A stretch of 64,000 nt of DNA from Microbacterium timonense (GTDB lineage Bacteria; Actinomycetota; Actinomycetes; Actinomycetales; Microbacteriaceae), in assembly GCF_900292075.1 (NCBI RefSeq), contig NZ_OLMV01000002.1:558001-622000 (forward strand), given 5' to 3'. Positions 59,666 to 64,000 of this stretch are shown in pieces (position 1 is the first letter of the stretch; each line of letters opens with the position of its first letter). Both the position numbers and the translations under genes were made by a program. The notes below the pieces were generated by a model. The model ran no database searches. It saw nothing but the letters and a program-made list of their open reading frames with translations, and was not told the DNA's origin.

Positions 59666-61687
59666 ATGACAGCCACGACCGCGACCCGGGCGCATGCCCG
59701 GCTGCGACCCCTCGGCGCCACGAGCGCCCGATGGGAGAGCGGCTTCTGGGGCGATGTCCACGATCGCACGCGCGACGTGACGATCCCCCAGATCTGGTCG
59801 TCGCTCTCCGACCCGGCCGTGAGCCCCGGACTGACCAACTTCCGGATCGCAGCCGGGCTCGCGCAGGGCGAGCACACCGGCCCGCCGTTCATGGACGGCG
59901 ACTTCTACAAGTGGCTGGAAGCCGCCATCGCGCGCCTCGAGACCGACCCCGACCCCGAGCTCGCCGCGCGCATCGAAGAGGTCGCGCGGCTCATCGCGTC
60001 GGTGCAGCGCGAGGACGGCTACCTGCACACGCCCACGATCATCTCCACGCGCAACCACCAGGACGCGATCGAGCTGGCCGACCGCTTCAACTTCGAGACG
60101 TACAACCTGGGGCACCTCATCACCGCGGGGGTGCGGCACTACGAGGTCACCGGATCGACGACCCTGCTGGATGCGGCGCGCAAAGCCGCCGGCTTCCTCG
60201 AGGATCTCGCGACGAACAAGCCGCTCGAGCTGGCGCGCAGCGCGATCTGCCCGTCCCACTACATGGCGGTCATCGACCTGTACCGCGCGACAGGGGACGA
60301 GCAGTACCTCCGCCTCTCGGAGGCCTTCGTCCGCGTTCGCGACGACTTCGAAGGCGGCGACGACAACCAGGACCGCCTCCCGGTGCGCGAGCAGACGGTC
60401 GTGGCCGGTCACGCGGTGCGCGCGAACTATCTGTACGCGGGCTTGGCCGATCTGGTCGCCGAGACCGGCGACGAGGAGCTCGAGGCGGTGCTCGAGCGAC
60501 TGTGGCGGGACGTCGTCGACACCAAGCTCTACATCACCGGCGGAGCCGGTGCGCTCTACGACGGGGCATCGCCCGACGGCTCGCCCTGGCAGGACCAGAT
60601 CAGCCGCGTGCACCAGGCGTACGGGCGGGCGTACCAGCTGCCCCACACCACGGCGCACAACGAATCCTGCGCCAACATCGGTCTGATCCTCTGGGGCGAG
60701 CGGATGCTGTCGCTCACGGCGGACGCGGGCTACGCCGACGTCATCGAGCAGGTGGCCTTCAACAGCCTGCTCTCGAGCATCAGCCTGGCAGGATCCGAGT
60801 ACTTCTATACCAACCCGCTGCGGCAGGTGCGCGAGCTCCCCTACCCGCTGCGCCGTCCGGGCGATACCGCCATCCACCCGACGCCGCCTCCGCCGCCGTC
60901 GGACGAGCGCCTGCGGGAGCCGTACCTCAGCTGCTTCTGCTGCCCGCCCAACATCGCCCGCACGCTCGCGCGATTCCACGAGCGCGCCGCCTCCCTCGGC
61001 GAGGACGGGCTCTACGTGCACCTGTACGGCGGCAGCAGGCTCGACGTCACCACCGATGACGGCCGTCGCCTGGCGTTGCGCGAGGACGGCGAGTACCCGT
61101 GGTCGGGGCGGCTGACGTTCACCGTGACCGACGCTTCGTCGAGTCGGTCGCTCAGCGGGAGCGCCGCGGGCAGCGGCATCCCCCTGCACCTGCGCGTGCC
61201 GGGCTGGTCGTCCGGAGCGACCCTCACCGTCAACGGCGAGCCGGTCGCGGTGAGCGCGCCGGGCACCTACACCCGTGTGGAGCGGGAGTGGACGGCGGGC
61301 GATGTGGTCGAGCTCACGCTGCCGATGCCGGTGCGGGTGCTGCGTGCCCATCGCCTCGCGGAGGAGGCGACCAACCAGGTCGCGGTCCGCCGCGGGCCGG
61401 TGGTGTACTGCATCGAGAGCGCGGATCTCCCGGAGGGAGTGGCCCTCGAGCAGGTCGCCGTGCGTCGCGGCGCGGCCTTCACCCCGGTCGAGGCCGAGAT
61501 CGCCGGCCGTCGGGTGGTGGCGCTGGAGACCGACGCCGTCATCCTTCCCGGCGCCGACGACGACGCCCTGTACGACGACCTCGCCGACACCGAGCTCACG
61601 ACGGCGCGCGTGCGCCTGGTCCCCTACTTCGCGTGGGGCAACCGCGGCGCCGGCGAGATGTCTGTCTGGCTTCCCCTGGTGTGGTGA
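59666..61687 (+). CDS. Glycoside hydrolase family 127 beta-L-arabinofuranosidase
   Basis: A 673-aa GH127 enzyme releasing terminal beta-L-arabinofuranose. Its (alpha/alpha)6 barrel shows SARWESGFWGDVHDRT at the start, FNFETYNLGHLITAGVRHYE (~145), the Glu and Cys of HNESCANIG (~330) and the CFCCPPN motif (~421) with the catalytic Cys and zinc-binding cysteines. The C-terminal beta domain carries IPLHLRVPGWSSGATLTVNG. No signal peptide. The ATG at 59666 has GGAAGGA upstream. RG-II side chains carry both apiose and beta-L-Araf, so it fits the apiosidase-rhamnosidase set of this island. Confidence 0.93.
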   Translation: MTATTATRAHARLRPLGATSARWESGFWGDVHDRTRDVTIPQIWSSLSDPAVSPGLTNFRIAAGLAQGEHTGPPFMDGDFYKWLEAAIARLETDPDPELAARIEEVARLIASVQREDGYLHTPTIISTRNHQDAIELADRFNFETYNLGHLITAGVRHYEVTGSTTLLDAARKAAGFLEDLATNKPLELARSAICPSHYMAVIDLYRATGDEQYLRLSEAFVRVRDDFEGGDDNQDRLPVREQTVVAGHAVRANYLYAGLADLVAETGDEELEAVLERLWRDVVDTKLYITGGAGALYDGASPDGSPWQDQISRVHQAYGRAYQLPHTTAHNESCANIGLILWGERMLSLTADAGYADVIEQVAFNSLLSSISLAGSEYFYTNPLRQVRELPYPLRRPGDTAIHPTPPPPPSDERLREPYLSCFCCPPNIARTLARFHERAASLGEDGLYVHLYGGSRLDVTTDDGRRLALREDGEYPWSGRLTFTVTDASSSRSLSGSAAGSGIPLHLRVPGWSSGATLTVNGEPVAVSAPGTYTRVEREWTAGDVVELTLPMPVRVLRAHRLAEEATNQVAVRRGPVVYCIESADLPEGVALEQVAVRRGAAFTPVEAEIAGRRVVALETDAVILPGADDDALYDDLADTELTTARVRLVPYFAWGNRGAGEMSVWLPLVW

Positions 61688-61692
61688 CGCAC

Positions 61693-62949
61693 ATGAATCC
61701 CCAGCACGTCACCGCGACCTACATCATCGAGACCTCGCTTCCGCTGCAGCACGCCGCGGAGGTGCTGGCCGGCGAGCAGTCCACCGGCACGTTCGTGCGC
61801 GTCGAGCGCGAGTCCGATGACCTGCGCGCCCGATTCGCCGCCCAGGTCGAGTCCCTCGACGAACTGCCGCTGACCGGCGCATCGCCCCTTCCCGGTGCGG
61901 TCGGCGACCCCGACCTCCGCCGCCGCGCGCGGCTGCGCCTGCGCTTCCCTCTCGACAACTTCGGTCCCTCGATGCCGAACCTCCTGGCCGCCGTGGCCGG
62001 CAACCTGTTCGAGATCAAGGAGCTGGCTGCCATCCGCCTCGTCGACCTCGAACTGCCGCCGGCGTTCACCGAGCGCTACTCCGGTCCCGCCTTCGGCGTC
62101 GAGGGGACGCGCCGCCTGGTCGGCCGCCCCGACGGCGCCATGATCGGCACGATCGTGAAACCCAGCATCGGGCTGGCACCGGCAGAGCTCGCCGAGGTCG
62201 TCGGAGAGCTGGCCGAAGCCGGCATCGACTTCATCAAGGACGACGAGCTGCAGGGCAACGGGCCGACCGCGCCGCTGGCGGCGCGGGTGGCCGCGGTCAT
62301 GCCGGTGCTGGAGCGCTACGCCGACCGCCACGGGCGCAAACCCATGTACGCCTTCAACATCACCGACGACATCGGCCGCCTCGAAGCCAACCACGACCTG
62401 GTCGTGTCGGCGGGCGGCACGTGCGTCATGGCCTGCGTGAACCTCGTCGGCCTCGCGGGCCTGGAGTTCCTGCGCCGTCACAGCGAGGTGCCGATCCATG
62501 GGCACCGCGCCATGTTCGGGGCGTTCGGACGCTCGGAGCAGGTCGGGATAGGGTTCCGTGCGTGGCAGAAGCTCGCCCGCCTCGCCGGCGCCGACCACCT
62601 GCACACCAACGGCATCAGCAACAAGTTCTACGAGACGGACGACCAGGTGCTCGACTCCATCGCCGCCGTGCGCGAGCCGCTGCTCGGTCTGACGCCGACG
62701 GTCCCCGTGCTCTCATCCGGTCAGTGGGGCGGGCTCGCCCACGCCACCTACGCCGCGGTGGGGACCACGGACCTCCTGGTCCTCGCGGGCGGCGGCATCC
62801 ACGGTCATCCCGACGGGGCGGCCGCGGGTGTGGCCAGCATGCGCGAGGCGTGGGCGTCTGCCGCCCGCGGCGAGAGCGTCGATGACGCGTTCGAGAAGTC
62901 TCCCGCGCTGCGCCGCGCCGCCGAGCTGTTCGGGCCGGTCCGTGTCTAG
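61693..62949 (+). CDS. oiaX: RuBisCO-like protein, probably 3-oxo-isoapionate-4-phosphate decarboxylase
   Basis: A 418-aa form-IV RuBisCO-like protein. The N-terminal domain has TATYIIETSLPLQHAAEVLA. The barrel contains GTIVKPSIGL (Lys ~152) and GIDFIKDDE (~176), where the Lys would be carbamylated and the acids bind magnesium. PIHGHRAMFGAF (~266) and VLSSGQWGGLAH complete the site. It is not a carbon-fixing RuBisCO. OiaX-type proteins decarboxylate 3-oxo-isoapionate-4-phosphate to L-erythrulose-1-phosphate; the related OiaT transcarboxylase/hydrolase is an alternative. The next gene, a DUF1537 kinase, would make its substrate. GTG at 61684, overlapping the GH127 stop, is another possible start. 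Confidence 0.82.
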   Translation: MNPQHVTATYIIETSLPLQHAAEVLAGEQSTGTFVRVERESDDLRARFAAQVESLDELPLTGASPLPGAVGDPDLRRRARLRLRFPLDNFGPSMPNLLAAVAGNLFEIKELAAIRLVDLELPPAFTERYSGPAFGVEGTRRLVGRPDGAMIGTIVKPSIGLAPAELAEVVGELAEAGIDFIKDDELQGNGPTAPLAARVAAVMPVLERYADRHGRKPMYAFNITDDIGRLEANHDLVVSAGGTCVMACVNLVGLAGLEFLRRHSEVPIHGHRAMFGAFGRSEQVGIGFRAWQKLARLAGADHLHTNGISNKFYETDDQVLDSIAAVREPLLGLTPTVPVLSSGQWGGLAHATYAAVGTTDLLVLAGGGIHGHPDGAAAGVASMREAWASAARGESVDDAFEKSPALRRAAELFGPVRV

Positions 62950-64000
62950 AGCCCGCGTCGCCTTCTACGGCGACGACTTCACCGGCAGCGTCGACGCGCT
63001 GCTGCAGTTCGCACGCCGCGGCTGGAGCGGGCGGCTGTTCACACGACTTCCGGATGCCGCCGCGCTGCGCCGCGCGGCCGAGCAGGTGGACGTCATCGGC
63101 GTGGCCGGGATCGCGCGCTCCCTGGCGCCCGACGAGATGGACGCCGAGCTGCGACCGGTCTTCGCCTCGTTCGCCGCGCTCGAGCCTCAGGTGGTGCAGT
63201 ACAAGGCCTGCTCGACCGCGGACTCGGCTCCCCACGTGGGCAGCCTCGGGCGCGTGATCGAACTGGCCCGCGAGACGTTCGGCGAGCGCCCCGTGCCCAT
63301 GCTCTTCGCGCAGCCGGACTTCGGGCGGTACACGCTCTTCGGCCACCACTTCGCGGCCGAGCAGGGCACGGTGTACCGGCTGGACCGCCAGCCCACGATG
63401 GCGCACCACCCGTCCACGCCCATGACGGAGTCCGACCTGGCGATGCATATCGGCGCGCAGACGACGCTGCGGATAGGGTCGATCCCCGTTGTCGCCTACG
63501 ACGACCTTCCCGCGCTGCTGCGCGCCACGCCGCACGCGGCCGTCGTGCTCGACGCGCTGACCGACGACCACGTCGTCGCCGTCGGCCGAGCCCTCGCAGC
63601 ACTGCCCGCCCCGGTCTTCGCGATCGGCTCCGGCGGCCTGTCGCACGGTGTCGCGGCCGCCTCCCCCGGCGACGGTCCGGCGGTGCCGTCGAGGTCGACA
63701 TCGAGCGGGCCGGTGCTCGTCGTGTCGGGAAGCCGATCGGCCCAGACCCGCCGGCAGGCCGATGCCGCGGCGCGCGCCGGCTGGCTCGTGCGGCCTCTCC
63801 CCCTCCGCGACCCCGGCGTCGTGGTCGAGGAGGTCGTCGATGCGCTGCACACGGGGCGGGGCGTGGTGCTCACCTCCGACGATACGGACGTCGGGGCCGC
63901 CGGCGAGCGACCCGTTCTGGCGGCGATCGCCGAGTCCGCGGCATCCGTCGTCTCCGCGGCCGTGGGCGCCGACGCGACCCGGCGGGTGATCGTGTGCGGC
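62943..64000 (+). CDS. oiaK: Four-carbon acid sugar kinase family protein, probably 3-oxo-isoapionate kinase (cut by window edge)
   Basis: About 352 codons of a DUF1537/OtnK-family kinase are visible before the right edge. The N-terminus has AFYGDDFTGSVDALLQFA (residues ~7-24), typical of the sugar-acid-binding domain, then VVQYKACSTADSAPHVGSLG (~81). The C-terminal ATP-binding domain begins with VLVVSGSRSAQTRRQADAA (~257). The GTG at 62943 overlaps the oiaX stop by 7 nt. Pairing with a RuBisCO-like protein is the signature of the OiaK-OiaX route. Other members phosphorylate erythronate or threonate, so the substrate is inferred. Confidence 0.83.

Noticed and set aside
61693..62949. RuBisCO large subunit for carbon fixation
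   Set aside because: No small subunit or phosphoribulokinase is present and the active-site pattern and neighbours fit a RuBisCO-like decarboxylase.
62943..64000. Truncated kinase pseudogene at the right edge
   Set aside because: The frame is open to the last base and simply continues outside the window.

Overview
The window looks like chromosomal DNA of a high-GC actinobacterium, most likely Microbacteriaceae (Microbacterium-like). The grounds are the very high GC content, frequent GTG starts, tightly overlapping genes (ATGA, GTGA and TGATG junctions), a mycothiol-dependent isomerase, an F420/flavin-type LLM oxidoreductase and carbohydrate-utilisation genes typical of plant-associated members. 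No rRNA, tRNA or CRISPR array is visible.

Left part (1-17.5 kb): a LacI repressor (cut by the left edge) diverges from galT-galK across twin LacI-type operators. Then come an alpha/beta hydrolase, a large cell-wall-type lamin-tail-domain protein, a TetR-carboxylesterase pair, a frameshifted endonuclease gene, an IS481-family element with a CTAG-type target duplication sitting inside an older palindromic repeat, an LLM oxidoreductase, a DNA methyltransferase carrying an in-frame palindromic element, lipoate-protein ligase, a lysophospholipase-like hydrolase and a MarR-MFS pair.

Middle (17.6-35.9 kb): a large minus-strand operon starts at a promoter near 32.35 kb. It encodes an oligopeptide-type ABC transporter, a GH3 glycosidase fused in frame to a TetR regulator, a gentisate pathway (dioxygenase with a 1-nt frameshift, maleylpyruvate isomerase, fumarylpyruvate hydrolase, flavin reductase), a sulfatase, its formylglycine-generating enzyme and a DUF1593 protein. 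Two further Cys-type sulfatases are transcribed divergently. I read this as a locus for importing and stripping sulfated or glycosylated aromatic compounds and feeding the ring to gentisate cleavage.

Right part (35.9-64 kb): an island for D-apiose/D-apionate and four-carbon sugars. A FadR-type GntR regulator with two operators controls an acid-sugar MFS transporter, an L-erythrulose kinase-like DAK protein, EryI- and EryH-like isomerases, an OiaC-like decarboxylase, ApnO, an SDR and the lactonase ApnL. An SDR-LacI-apiosidase-like-GH42 operon diverges from a GH78 rhamnosidase across LacI operators. A SorC regulator, an Asp/Glu racemase-family protein and a sugar ABC transporter follow, then a GH127-OiaX(RuBisCO-like)-OiaK operon running off the right edge. 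Together these would release apiose from plant glycans or glycosides (RG-II or apiin-like) and degrade it through D-apionate and 3-oxo-isoapionate by two parallel branches that meet at L-erythrulose-1-phosphate.

Several families of short palindromic repeats are scattered through the window. Two copies of a 73-bp element are read in the same frame inside unrelated proteins.
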